Source of the DNA: a virus
Reading direction: 5' to 3' (one strand)
IMG/VR virus record: IMGVR_UViG_3300027779_000107
Span: 1-29,857 of that record
DNA: 29,857 nucleotides
This document shows positions 1-7,137 of the stretch, piece after piece. Position 1 is the stretch's first letter. Every line of letters begins with the position of its first letter. The notes beneath the pieces are model-generated. The model saw only the letters and a list, made by a program, of their open reading frames with translations. It did no database searches and had not been told where the DNA came from. The position numbers and the translations under genes are program-made.

Positions 1-501
1 TGCATTATGTTCATTTTCCATCTTAATTGCTAACTGTGCTAACTCTCCTGCCATATGACAGTTCCAGGATTCATATTTTTCTACATCTTGTAATCTTGCT
101 TTAGTGATAATATCTTTTGCTGGTGTATTCTTTTTCTCATAGTCTCTAATCTTATCTTTTAATTCATCTATGTGAGATTCTATATAATTATCATTTACCC
201 TTACAGGTTGTGTATATTCTTGTACCTTTCCATCCTTGTATTCATTTTGAACATAACTGTATAACGTTGTTTTACCAAATGACCATTCATATTTCTTTCG
301 TAGTCTCTCTAATATTGATGCAACATCTTTAATTTCTGGATCTTTAATACCTTCAAGTCCTGCCAAGTTCTTTATCTCTGCTTTGTTTATATTATCTCCT
401 ATATTTTTAGCGAGATTCTGTATTAATGGTTTTAAATGTTTCTTAACATTATCTGAAATCGAAGAAATCTTATCTATTAAGTCTTTCGCTTCTTCATTCA
501 T
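1..501 (-). CDS. Unknown protein, C-terminus cut by window edge
   Basis: At least 167 codons are open from an ATG at 501 to the left edge, with no stop, so the C-terminus is missing. The product is charged and lysine/glutamate-rich and looks helical, with possible coiled coil over the first 70 residues. A segment near residues 75-90 (LRKKYEWSFGKTTLYSYV) resembles a DNA-binding winged or helix-turn-helix stretch, but I cannot assign a family. The start is supported by a TATA box at 523-533 that places transcription initiation at the ATG. It is the last visible gene of the left replication/modification cluster. Confidence 0.75.
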   Translation of the reverse strand, partial: MNEEAKDLIDKISSISDNVKKHLKPLIQNLAKNIGDNINKAEIKNLAGLEGIKDPEIKDVASILERLRKKYEWSFGKTTLYSYVQNEYKDGKVQEYTQPVRVNDNYIESHIDELKDKIRDYEKKNTPAKDIITKARLQDVEKYESWNCHMAGELAQLAIKMENEHNA

Positions 502-522
502 AATAAAAAAAGAAGAGTTTTA

Positions 523-533
523 GTATATAAACC
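523..533 (-). promoter_or_regulatory. TATA promoter for the 1-501 gene
   Basis: On the minus strand this reads GGTTTATATAC, about 22 bases before the ATG at 501. That spacing fits an archaeal TATA box giving a leaderless or nearly leaderless transcript. Confidence 0.55.
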
Positions 534-548
534 GTTATATACTATTAC

Positions 549-962
549 TCAATGTACTCGATATTGTATGAGAGCATTAAAAATCATGCCTCTGTCATAC
601 TTATCACTTACTACCCCTCTTGCAACAAGATTATCGATTCCTTTCATTTGACAGGCCAGACTCTCTCCTATCTTTTCTGTTTCTTCGATAATTTTATCTT
701 GTTCTTCCTTTGTTAGATGTTTCAAAGAATCAAGATTGATTGTTCTTGCTGAAGTAGTATTAACTGTTGTCTCGGCAAAGCCTGTTGAACTTTCCTTACA
801 ACTTGTTTTCTTTGTCTTGAAGTCATAGTTAAAATGAGCTTCTTCCTTATCCTTGTATTGCCATTGTAGAGAGATTTCCCCTTTGTACTCTTTCTCTCGG
901 CAAACAAGCATAATTTGACAACTAGGACACGTATCTTCAGCACCCTTTTTCTTGCTTATCAT
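549..962 (-). CDS. Unknown protein with N-terminal CPSC zinc-knuckle half
   Basis: The 137-residue product begins with a lysine-rich segment and a CPSC motif at residues 12-15, with further cysteines at about 21, 55 and 104. The middle is rich in T and S and the C-terminal half is charged and helical. A CxxC pair suggests metal binding or a partner interface, but no second clear CxxC completes a ribbon. I do not recognise the family. The ATG at 962 is preceded by a TATA-type promoter (985-1001) with leaderless spacing, so the gene probably has its own transcript. Confidence 0.7.
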   Translation of the reverse strand: MISKKKGAEDTCPSCQIMLVCREKEYKGEISLQWQYKDKEEAHFNYDFKTKKTSCKESSTGFAETTVNTTSARTINLDSLKHLTKEEQDKIIEETEKIGESLACQMKGIDNLVARGVVSDKYDRGMIFNALIQYRVH

Positions 963-984
963 TGTATAATGTATAATAAAAAAA

Positions 985-1001
985 GGATATAAGTGTTACT
1001 C
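985..1001 (-). promoter_or_regulatory. Replication-side promoter, GAGTAACACTTATATCC
   Basis: The minus strand reads GAGTAACACTTATATCC followed by a T run, 23 bases before the ATG at 962. The TAA inside GAGTAA is the stop codon of the upstream gene (996-1535). A near-identical copy with one extra base is at 1557-1574. Confidence 0.65.
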
Positions 1002-1535
1002 TTTGTTAATTTCTTCAAATATAATTTGTGTTGGTAACATCTTAGAACAAAAGTAAATACTAGGATTTGGTGGACTTTTTCTAGTAGAACCAATTTGATC
1101 ATTATAATCCATAAAATATTCTACTCTCTTATTCATAATCATAATTTCAAACTGATTATTTTTAAATAAATCAAATCTATACTGACTATCAAATATACCT
1201 GCTACATTCATTAACATAGCGAATGGTTTTTTCAATTCAAATAACCTGGTCAATACGTCATTTTTAATTGTGTATGGAGGATTGGATATTATATAATCAC
1301 ATTCAATATCAGTTTCAAAGAAATCATTACCTGTTTTTATATGTGTGTACTTAACGTAATGACCTGCATTACTTAATTCACAAACATAATTACTTTGTTC
1401 AATATCAAATGGACACCATATGGTAGAATTTGGTTTGATGTATTTCAGTATGGGTTTTATTGCATATCTATGTGTATAATACTCATCATTTTTACTTATT
1501 GCTTTTCTAGTTCCGTTTATACCTTTACCATCCAT
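996..1535 (-). CDS. Putative adenine-N6 DNA methyltransferase (NPPY type)
   Basis: The 179-residue product has an NPPY catalytic motif at about residues 84-87 in the context DYIISNPPYTIKNDVLTRLF, the hallmark of N6-adenine methyltransferases. An upstream N-terminal segment (STIWCPFDIEQSNYV) sits where the SAM-binding motif I is expected but lacks a clear glycine-rich loop. This resembles short phage-type methyltransferases rather than full restriction-modification enzymes. It probably methylates viral DNA, though an inactive or RNA-directed enzyme cannot be excluded. It has its own promoter at 1557-1574 and lies next to a second methyltransferase of a different class. Confidence 0.7.
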   Translation of the reverse strand: MDGKGINGTRKAISKNDEYYTHRYAIKPILKYIKPNSTIWCPFDIEQSNYVCELSNAGHYVKYTHIKTGNDFFETDIECDYIISNPPYTIKNDVLTRLFELKKPFAMLMNVAGIFDSQYRFDLFKNNQFEIMIMNKRVEYFMDYNDQIGSTRKSPPNPSIYFCSKMLPTQIIFEEINKE

Positions 1536-1556
1536 AATTATAATAAAAATAAAAAA

Positions 1557-1574
1557 GGAATAAAAGTGTTACTC
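1557..1574 (-). promoter_or_regulatory. Replication-side promoter, GAGTAACACTTTTATTCC
   Basis: The minus strand reads GAGTAACACTTTTATTCC then TTTTTTA, 22 bases before the ATG at 1535. It overlaps the stop codon of 1569-1823. Apart from one inserted base and one substitution it matches the element at 985-1001. Confidence 0.65.
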
Positions 1575-1823
1575 TTCGTCTGTTAAGATTTTCACACCTA
1601 ATGTAGTTTCACACATTAGTTTGAATCCCTGTAGAGCAGTTAAGATATTATTCTTACCTGGATCTAACTCTAGGAATTGATCTACGTGCATAGAATCTTC
1701 AGGATTAAAAGCCCATGATATTTCTATCTTTGAACCTTTACTGAAATTCTTTAAACTAAACTTTACTCTCTCTATTGTTTTGAGTGAAGTCGTTTTGTCA
1801 ATAAAGTTTTTCTCATCTGACAT
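1569..1823 (-). CDS. Small acidic protein of unknown function
   Basis: The 84-residue product starts at an ATG at 1823 and overlaps the end of the methyltransferase gene (1772-2536) by about 50 bases in another frame. It has alternating charged and hydrophobic segments (VKFSLKNFSKGSKIEISWAF) suggesting a small beta-rich fold. No cysteine pair, membrane segment or known motif is visible. The long overlap suggests translational coupling with the upstream methyltransferase. Confidence 0.6.
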   Translation of the reverse strand: MSDEKNFIDKTTSLKTIERVKFSLKNFSKGSKIEISWAFNPEDSMHVDQFLELDPGKNNILTALQGFKLMCETTLGVKILTDEE

Positions 1824-2536
1824 AGTAATCTATTATTGATGGTATTATAATAAGTTTCCTCTTTCTCAATAAGGATATATTTTCTATTTGTATTATTACA
1901 AGCAACACCTGTAGTTCCACTTCCTGCACAGCAATCTAAAATAGTATCGCCTTCATTGGAATATGTTTTAATCAGATATTCAAACAATGGTACAGGTTTT
2001 TGTGTTGGATGAATAGGTGGATGTTCCTTGTTAAACTTTAACACACTTCTAGGGTATTTCATATCTCCTAACTCATCTGCTTTGTCTGAGCGTGTAAATT
2101 TACCATAGTTATTATTAGTATGACATACCTCTCCCTCTTGACTTCCAACTTTATGATTTTTATTTCCCCTAAACATCTGAGGATTATATGTAGGCAGTTT
2201 ATCATATAATATAACTATATCTTCATGTGATCTCATAAACATCTTCTTAGAATTAAGATGACCACTAGGTCTGTCCTTCTCCCATATTAAATTATATTTC
2301 CATAATTTTTCATTACTATTCATTATTTTTGATGTAAACAACCCTTGACCAAATAATATTATGGGTGTATTAATTTTCTTAACTCTATTCCATTCTGACC
2401 ATAATTCTTTGAACGGTATAACTTCATCCCATTTATTATGAGTTACACCATAAGGTAAATCAGTAAGTATCATATCTATAGATCCTTTTGCCATCTTTGG
2501 CATTTCCTCTAAACAATCTCCTAGAATAACTGACAT
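1772..2536 (-). CDS. DNA methyltransferase, N4/N6 beta class (N6_N4_Mtase)
   Basis: The catalytic motif TDLPYG (D/N-P-P-Y type) lies near residue 25, ahead of the SAM-binding motif near residue 200 (GDTILDCCAGSGTTGVAC). That order is the circular permutation of the beta class. A HPTQKPVPLFEYLI segment precedes motif I, as in ParB-/Dam-like phage and archaeal enzymes. I chose the ATG at 2536 (MSVILGDC) rather than an upstream in-frame start because family members start with this strand, and it follows the Hjc stop by a few overlapping bases. No cognate restriction enzyme is adjacent, so protection of viral DNA or regulation is likely. Confidence 0.9.
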   Translation of the reverse strand: MSVILGDCLEEMPKMAKGSIDMILTDLPYGVTHNKWDEVIPFKELWSEWNRVKKINTPIILFGQGLFTSKIMNSNEKLWKYNLIWEKDRPSGHLNSKKMFMRSHEDIVILYDKLPTYNPQMFRGNKNHKVGSQEGEVCHTNNNYGKFTRSDKADELGDMKYPRSVLKFNKEHPPIHPTQKPVPLFEYLIKTYSNEGDTILDCCAGSGTTGVACNNTNRKYILIEKEETYYNTINNRLLCQMRKTLLTKRLHSKQ

Positions 2537-2538
2537 GA

Positions 2539-2937
2539 TTATACCCCACACTCCTTACATATTAGTTTTACTCCATCATATTCCATACCCATCTTACCGT
2601 TACATTCACACGTATACTTTAACAGATATGGATTGACTAATTTCCATCTTAACTTTCTACCCTCGTTAAAAGCGTAACAACTTGTAGCTTTGTATCTTCT
2701 AGTTGCTGCTGCCAGTCTACTCTTTTCCTTAGAACTAATTTTAACTTTACCCGACCTAGAGTATTTTGCTTGAATGAGTAACGTTCCACGAAACTTGGAT
2801 GATCTAGGAGGTGCAGCAACCAGATCGAAGATTCCTTTGCTCGCATAGGACCGAACCACATAGTAGCCTCTATCTTTGAGCCACCTGACGACACGATATT
2901 CAAAACCCCTTCCTGAGACATAATTCTTATTTGGCAT
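2539..2937 (-). CDS. hjc: Holliday-junction resolvase Hjc-like with C-terminal zinc ribbon
   Basis: The 132-residue protein shows the archaeal Hjc pattern: a basic N-terminus, RGFEYRVVRWLKDRGYYVVRS with the first acidic residue, then GIFDLVAAPP and LLIQAKYS, which form the PD-(D/E)XK nuclease core. The usual E of ExK is replaced by Q (IQAK). A C-terminal CxC...CKEC segment at about 110-131 looks like an added zinc ribbon. It should resolve branched viral DNA before packaging. It overlaps the methyltransferase downstream and sits close to MCM, forming a replication/recombination set. Confidence 0.85.
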   Translation of the reverse strand: MPNKNYVSGRGFEYRVVRWLKDRGYYVVRSYASKGIFDLVAAPPRSSKFRGTLLIQAKYSRSGKVKISSKEKSRLAAATRRYKATSCYAFNEGRKLRWKLVNPYLLKYTCECNGKMGMEYDGVKLICKECGV

Positions 2938-2979
2938 CCTCGTTTATCCAGAATAAGTATATTGCGTACTGTTCATCTG

Positions 2980-3189
2980 TCAAAAACATAGCCTCTGTAT
3001 AGCCCAATGGTCCTGCTTCTCTGTAGTATTTTCTACTGATTCCTCTATGGCCTGATGTAATGCCTCATGTACTAAAGTATCAAATAAACCCCATATAGTT
3101 AAATGTCCACCTAACCATATTTCTATAGATCCATCATGAGTATAATATTCCCCAAGTGCATCCTCATTTTCTTCTACGTGGAAGTGCAT
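2980..3189 (-). CDS. Minimal HExxH metallopeptidase-like protein
   Basis: Only 69 residues long, it carries HEALH at about 42-46 (FDTLVHEALHQAIEE), a zincin-type zinc site, followed by DHWAIQRL near the end that could give a third ligand. It is very short for a peptidase, close to the minimal gluzincin/SprT-like core. Role unknown: it may be a processing protease or a zinc-binding non-enzyme. It overlaps the zinc-ribbon gene 3174-3296 upstream. A -1 reading frame is also open across its 3' end down to the Hjc start, so the C-terminus deserves checking. Confidence 0.65.
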   Translation of the reverse strand: MHFHVEENEDALGEYYTHDGSIEIWLGGHLTIWGLFDTLVHEALHQAIEESVENTTEKQDHWAIQRLCF

Positions 3190-3296
3190 CTAGATACCTC
3201 TTTTTCGTAACATGTCTCACATCTATTACTACCTTTCTTGTTTAAAGTAATTAATTTGTTACTACCCCAGCAACAATGACATAGACCATTAGCCAT
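3174..3296 (-). CDS. 40-residue zinc-ribbon mini-protein
   Basis: The ATG at 3296 overlaps the stop of the phosphoesterase gene, and the TAG at 3174-3176 lies inside the metallopeptidase gene. The product has a CHCC group near residues 6-9 and CETC near 26-29, separated by a basic turn, so it can form a four-cysteine ribbon. Tight overlap on both sides and conserved cysteine spacing support a real gene. Function unknown, probably nucleic-acid or protein binding. Confidence 0.55.
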   Translation of the reverse strand: MANGLCHCCWGSNKLITLNKKGSNRCETCYEKEVSRCTST

Positions 3297-4101
3297 GTTG
3301 ACTGACCTTATTATTGTAGGCATCAAATGATACTGTCCATGTACCAGGTTTACTAGTCATAAGTTTATTACCTTTCTGTTCCATCCATTGATCTACACCA
3401 TTAGATACGGCAGTAGTAAAGCAACCACTATTAACTAGGATCTGTTCCTTAGAATCCCATGAGTTTTTCTTATCGTTGTAGAAGAAAGTATCTCTTTTTA
3501 TACCCATTGGATCATGTAAATGCCCCATTTGATATATATCAGCCTCAGTATTAATAGTCAAGTTCTCTAATGCTTTGAGTGTTCCACCTCCACCTGCACC
3601 ATGATTGACATATAGAGTTTTCTTCATTAATGATTTACCTTTGAATTTAATGTCTAATCTTATAAATGCTTTAGATCCTAAGAATGATATGTTTCTTTGT
3701 CTACAGTATCTTTTCATATCTCCCTCAGTAACTACTCTAGATTTATACTCATGATTACCCCATTGCATATACCAAATCTTTTCCATACCATAATGTTTAA
3801 CATAATAATCATGTTCATCAAACAATGCTTCAGTTATATAATCAAAGGATTCCCATTGTTCTGCTAATGTTCTTAATGCTACTGCTTCATCTTTAAATCT
3901 AGGATCTCCAGGAAGAATTAAGTCTAGTTGATCTCCACCAAATGATGTGAATCTATATGGATTATCCATTATATCTTCTAATCTTCGTATATACAAATCC
4001 TCTTGAAAGTTAGTATTACCAATATGAATATCTGACAAGTTCTCCCAATGAACTATAGTATCAATCTTATCTAGTTCAATGATAACACTTTTGCTATACA
4101 T
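3289..4101 (-). CDS. Calcineurin-like metallophosphoesterase
   Basis: All the dimetal phosphoesterase motifs are present in order: SDIHIG (D24, H26), GGDQLD (55-60), GNHE (115-118), VNHGAG (H157) and GHLHDP (183-186). This fold covers Mre11/SbcD nucleases, nucleotide phosphatases and RNA-processing enzymes. At 270 residues it has no separate capping domain. Next to MCM and Hjc, a DNA-end-processing nuclease is the most natural guess, but the substrate is not shown by sequence. The start overlaps the stop of 4094-4396 by eight bases, indicating operon translation behind MCM. Confidence 0.88.
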   Translation of the reverse strand: MYSKSVIIELDKIDTIVHWENLSDIHIGNTNFQEDLYIRRLEDIMDNPYRFTSFGGDQLDLILPGDPRFKDEAVALRTLAEQWESFDYITEALFDEHDYYVKHYGMEKIWYMQWGNHEYKSRVVTEGDMKRYCRQRNISFLGSKAFIRLDIKFKGKSLMKKTLYVNHGAGGGGTLKALENLTINTEADIYQMGHLHDPMGIKRDTFFYNDKKNSWDSKEQILVNSGCFTTAVSNGVDQWMEQKGNKLMTSKPGTWTVSFDAYNNKVSQHG

Positions 4102-4396
4102 ATAGTATTTTTGACTTATTGTTAGTTAATAAACCATGTGTATGTAACCCACACCTACTACAAAATTCCCAGCGTGGTATTATATGATTACCAAAATGTA
4201 TAAACTGTGGCTCTGTAAATCCAAATATACGTTTCTTGTTGTCATATTTCTTAGGCCACTTAAACTTTGTTCCAACTTGAGTTTCCCACCATTGTGATTC
4301 TGTTATCTGTGTTATGATTTCTTTTGCAGCACGTTCTTGTGGAGAGTTTATAGGAGATATCTTGTATTCCTTTATTGCATCTGCTAGTTTACCCAT
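4094..4396 (-). CDS. Small CxxC protein downstream of MCM
   Basis: The 100-residue product has a helical basic N-terminal half and a C-terminal segment with CSRCGLHTHG near 79-88, a cysteine/histidine cluster that may bind metal. Tryptophan- and lysine-rich patches (QWWETQVGTKFKWPKK) hint at nucleic-acid binding. It overlaps the MCM stop by 13 bases and the phosphoesterase start by eight, so the three genes are one operon. Family not recognised. A helicase accessory role is inference from position only. Confidence 0.65.
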   Translation of the reverse strand: MGKLADAIKEYKISPINSPQERAAKEIITQITESQWWETQVGTKFKWPKKYDNKKRIFGFTEPQFIHFGNHIIPRWEFCSRCGLHTHGLLTNNKSKILYV

Positions 4397-6060
4397 ATCA
4401 ATTTTCCTCCACTTTCACTCAAAGAGTTAGTTTTATTTAATAGTTTGTCAATCTCTGCTTCTGCTTTCTCCTCAGTTGAAAACCATAGATATTTCTCCAT
4501 GAGTTTTGCTATTGCTTGGTCATGTGTGATAGGGTTAGTGAATACAAATCTAATGTAACTTGACTTATCCATATGCTCCATGATACTAGTGTTACGTTCT
4601 CCTGGTGTATTCATTCCTAATGTCTGTAGTGAGTCATTTAACATCTTGATTGCCCTACTTGCATGGTCTTTTGTTGATAACTCTTCCAAGTCCAATCTTG
4701 TATAAGCATGAGTTAATCTACATAGATCCTCATATGTTCTAATGTCTACTGATAGAGACTCATCCTTTTGTTTAACCTGTCTCAACTCTGACCACCATTT
4801 TGTCAAGACTTCATCTACATCATTAGGTATTACAGGGTGTAAAGTCTTTGCATAGTTTATGAATTTCATCATTTGTTCTACAGATAATTCTGGTGTTACC
4901 TCTCCTCTTCTTACCTGCATGATATGTTTTGCTATTGCTAGATCCTCATCCATACTTGGTATATCTCTTACAAGAAATACTAATCCAAATCGTGATAGTA
5001 ATGAATCAGGTAAGTTGATATTCTCATTGATTGATAGTTCTGGATTCCATCTACTCTTCTTTGGATTTCCAGCAGCAATTATAGACACCTTAACCTCCCA
5101 TGTTATATCAATACCAATCTTTCTTAAACTGAACTGTTGTGATTCCATTATCTCATGACAGTATGTTCTGTCTGTTTCATTCATCTTTTCAATCTCATCT
5201 AGTGCTGCAACCCCACCGTTACATAGTGTTACGGAACCAGGCTTTGCAATACGAGTTCCATCTGATAAATTATCTACTCCACCGAATAGTCCTGCTCCAC
5301 TTGCTGATTTACCTGATACATAATCTGATTTCTTTACTATGTTCGTTACGAACTTGAGTAACTGAGTCTTTGCTAATCCAGGATCTCCTAATAATAATGT
5401 GTTAATATCTCCTCTTGCTGTATCTGTTTGAACTCCACCTAAACAAGTCAATAGTAATCCCTCTTTGATAAGATACATATTTCTAATATGTGGAGCAAAT
5501 GATTTAATGACCTCAGTTTTATCCAAGTCTTTAAACTGTTGTATCTCTTCCTCAGTTGGTATGATAGGTTTCTCATCTGTCAGTCTGTACTCGCTGATGT
5601 CAAAGAATCTGTGATATGTCAAGTCCTTTGCTGTTTTCTTTCTGGACCTTAGTAATCCACGTAAGTTCAACTTTGTTCCTGGTTGAATCTTTGTAATGTT
5701 ATCTCCATAAATGAATCCTGTCAAATGTATTGGGTTTGTTTCTCCTTGTTCTGTCATTAGGACTTTACGTAGTTGTCCTTTGGTTACTTGTTTCTGAAAA
5801 CAATCCAAGTTGCATCTGTCACATCTGTGCTTTTGTGGTATGTCTCTCCAATCTTTAAAGTCCTGTGGATATTCATAAATTTTATCATGCGTACAGTTTG
5901 GACATTTGTAAACTATCATTTCAGCATAATGCTCTATCTCTGATTGTCCTGCTACTATTGTCTGTAGTAATACGTTAGAATCTTTCTCATGTATTGGCCT
6001 AAGTTCTGCAAGTTTTAAGAGATTACAGGTTTCTCCATCCTTATCTACAAATGATGTCAT
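4384..6060 (-). CDS. mcm: MCM-type replicative helicase
   Basis: The AAA+ core has Walker A GDPGLAKT (225-232), Walker B ALDEIEKM (about 286-293), sensor-1 AAGNP (329-333) and arginine finger LSRFGLVFL (355-363), all in MCM-family form. The N-terminal OB region carries a four-cysteine zinc site, C53/C56 and C80/C83. Length is 558 residues against about 650-700 for cellular archaeal MCM. The reduction is mostly N-terminal, so the usual helical A domain seems missing. It should unwind viral DNA as a hexamer. The ATG at 6060 overlaps the stop of a small upstream reading frame (6057-6179). A virus carrying its own MCM suggests autonomous initiation. Confidence 0.95.
   Translation of the reverse strand: MTSFVDKDGETCNLLKLAELRPIHEKDSNVLLQTIVAGQSEIEHYAEMIVYKCPNCTHDKIYEYPQDFKDWRDIPQKHRCDRCNLDCFQKQVTKGQLRKVLMTEQGETNPIHLTGFIYGDNITKIQPGTKLNLRGLLRSRKKTAKDLTYHRFFDISEYRLTDEKPIIPTEEEIQQFKDLDKTEVIKSFAPHIRNMYLIKEGLLLTCLGGVQTDTARGDINTLLLGDPGLAKTQLLKFVTNIVKKSDYVSGKSASGAGLFGGVDNLSDGTRIAKPGSVTLCNGGVAALDEIEKMNETDRTYCHEIMESQQFSLRKIGIDITWEVKVSIIAAGNPKKSRWNPELSINENINLPDSLLSRFGLVFLVRDIPSMDEDLAIAKHIMQVRRGEVTPELSVEQMMKFINYAKTLHPVIPNDVDEVLTKWWSELRQVKQKDESLSVDIRTYEDLCRLTHAYTRLDLEELSTKDHASRAIKMLNDSLQTLGMNTPGERNTSIMEHMDKSSYIRFVFTNPITHDQAIAKLMEKYLWFSTEEKAEAEIDKLLNKTNSLSESGGKLIWVN
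5342..5352. repeat. Palindrome TTCGTTACGAA, copy 1
   Basis: An exact copy of the TTCGTWACGAA inverted repeat (five-base arms, one central base), inside the MCM gene. The flanks extend the palindrome to GTTCGTTACGAAC. Confidence 0.7.
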
Positions 6061-6179
6061 TGCTTTAATGACTCCCTAATTAAATTACAAAGTTCTCTTG
6101 ATGTTCGTTTACCCCATTTAGATTTAAATTTTACAAATTCAATTTCATAACATTTCGGAATGTAAGTATCGTGTCTCAA
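6057..6179 (-). CDS. Possible 40-residue basic protein coupled to MCM
   Basis: An open frame starts at a TTG at 6177-6179, inside the end of the zinc-ribbon gene, and stops with TGA overlapping the MCM ATG (CAATGA). The product contains FVKFKSKWGKRTSRELCNLI, basic and helix-forming. The exact fit between neighbours suggests a translated linker gene, but the TTG start is uncertain and no family is recognised. Confidence 0.4.
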   Translation of the reverse strand: MRHDTYIPKCYEIEFVKFKSKWGKRTSRELCNLIRESLKQ

Positions 6180-6393
6180 CATCAGATATACGTATAGTCC
6201 TGTTATTATATCTTTCTCTGTTTACAGAACTATGAGGTTTTGATCTTGTGATAATTTTACAACATGGACATATCTTAATATCTTTTGTAAAATAAACTTC
6301 ACATTTAGTACACCGTCTATGATTATCATAAATTGGTCTTGTGGTCTTTTTACATTTTAACTGTAAACATAGACCATGACAGATCTTTACCAC
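6145..6393 (-). CDS. Nitrososphaerota-style double zinc-ribbon protein
   Basis: The 82-residue product begins CHGLCLQLKCKK, then RRCTKCEVYFTK, then CPCCKIITRSKP. This CxGxC...RCxxC...CPCC...R(T/S)KP pattern is, to my knowledge, a family abundant in Nitrososphaerota genomes and is one of the better host clues here. The start is the GTG at 6391-6393, which fits the TATA box at 6415-6424 with leaderless spacing. It is probably a nucleic-acid-binding or transcription-related protein, but no function is established from sequence. Confidence 0.75.
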   Translation of the reverse strand: MVKICHGLCLQLKCKKTTRPIYDNHRRCTKCEVYFTKDIKICPCCKIITRSKPHSSVNRERYNNRTIRISDVETRYLHSEML

Positions 6394-6414
6394 AATATAA
6401 AGTAACGTACCGTA

Positions 6415-6424
6415 CTTATAAAGT
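6415..6424 (-). promoter_or_regulatory. TATA promoter ahead of the zinc-ribbon/MCM operon
   Basis: The minus strand reads ACTTTATAAG, with a purine-rich run just upstream that could serve as BRE, about 22 bases before the GTG at 6393. It likely drives 6145-6393, the 40-residue gene, MCM and the genes behind it. Confidence 0.55.
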
Positions 6425-6439
6425 TTTTGGTTAAATCAT

Positions 6440-6598
6440 CTATTTATTATTGTGGAAATAATTTAATCTTTCTTCTCTATGTCTAATATAATATTCCTTT
6501 TTTATAATTTTAGTTGCAATAATTCTACATTTTGAACAATATTCCTTTGGCCTACCACGATACCATTCTATTTCCTTATTACAAATCTTACATGTCAT
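6440..6598 (-). CDS. 52-residue zinc-finger mini-protein
   Basis: The ATG at 6598 opens a product starting MTCKICNKEIEWYRGRPKEY followed by CSKCR, giving CxxC-16-CxxC, a compact zinc ribbon. The rest is a basic helix rich in K, R, Y and N. It overlaps the end of the 37-residue frame upstream. Cysteine spacing and a GRPKEYC segment typical of small phage and archaeal zinc ribbons support a real gene. Probable DNA or RNA binding. Confidence 0.65.
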   Translation of the reverse strand: MTCKICNKEIEWYRGRPKEYCSKCRIIATKIIKKEYYIRHREERLNYFHNNK

Positions 6599-6701
6599 TG
6601 ATTAAATGTTTATAGTAATCCATTATATGTCTTTCCTTTAATTTACCCTCAGTAATTAACCTCATCCTGGTTTCAAACACAAAGGCCTCTATATTATCCA
6701 A
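6588..6701 (-). CDS. Possible 37-residue linker gene
   Basis: A TTG at 6699-6701 overlaps the stop of the nuclease gene (TTGGATAA), and the frame ends in ATGTAA, overlapping the start of the next zinc-finger gene. The product is charged and helical (FETRMRLITEGKLKERHIMD). Only the exact overlaps on both sides and the absence of another frame support it. Confidence 0.35.
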   Translation of the reverse strand: MDNIEAFVFETRMRLITEGKLKERHIMDYYKHLINDM

Positions 6702-7137
6702 CTATATTCAACATCTCAAATTCTAATTTCCCTATAATTGTTTCTTGGCACTCTTTAATATCGGCAATATTAAGGACAATAAGTTTGATTCCTGCTCCTC
6801 TAAATAGTTCATTTCGTTGGATAGTTTTTTGTACCTTTCTATCATGGATTGCACCGTCAAGCTCAACGATAATAATTCCGTGCTGTTTATCAATACATAA
6901 GAGGTCAGGGTTTTTCCATCTAAATTTTTCGAGTTCTTGTCTACCAACTGATTCACTAATTCTACATAAGTGTCCATATTCTTTGTCAAATCCAACATAC
7001 CATTCCCTCTTGAAATCCATATGAAATCTCCCCTTTAAAAACTGTTTTAATCTTATCAACTGATCTAAATCTGACTGACCTTTTTGCTTGGTCCTTTGAC
7101 CAAATGCTATACCTGACTGTTTACCTCTAGCAGTCAA
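6694..7137 (-). CDS. PD-(D/E)XK-like nuclease, DUF559/Vsr-like
   Basis: The 147-residue protein has NPDLLCIDKQHGIIIVELDG followed by AIHDRKVQKTIQRNELFRGA and a hydrophobic strand. This D...E-x-D...H...QR pattern is that of DUF559/Vsr-related endonuclease folds, which often end with an R-x-x-x-L-x-x-x-G helix as here. It may nick or trim viral DNA, or act as a homing-type or host-DNA-degrading enzyme. The usual lysine of ExK is not present, so catalysis is uncertain. The best in-frame start is a TTG at 7135-7137, inside the 22-residue cysteine-rich gene upstream. Confidence 0.6.
   Translation of the reverse strand: MTARGKQSGIAFGQRTKQKGQSDLDQLIRLKQFLKGRFHMDFKREWYVGFDKEYGHLCRISESVGRQELEKFRWKNPDLLCIDKQHGIIIVELDGAIHDRKVQKTIQRNELFRGAGIKLIVLNIADIKECQETIIGKLEFEMLNIVG

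Noticed and set aside
2927-2989. 20-codon frame MFLTDEQY... ending at the Hjc start
   Set aside because: It reads like protein and overlaps neatly, but is too short to call as a gene alone; reported instead within the metallopeptidase finding.
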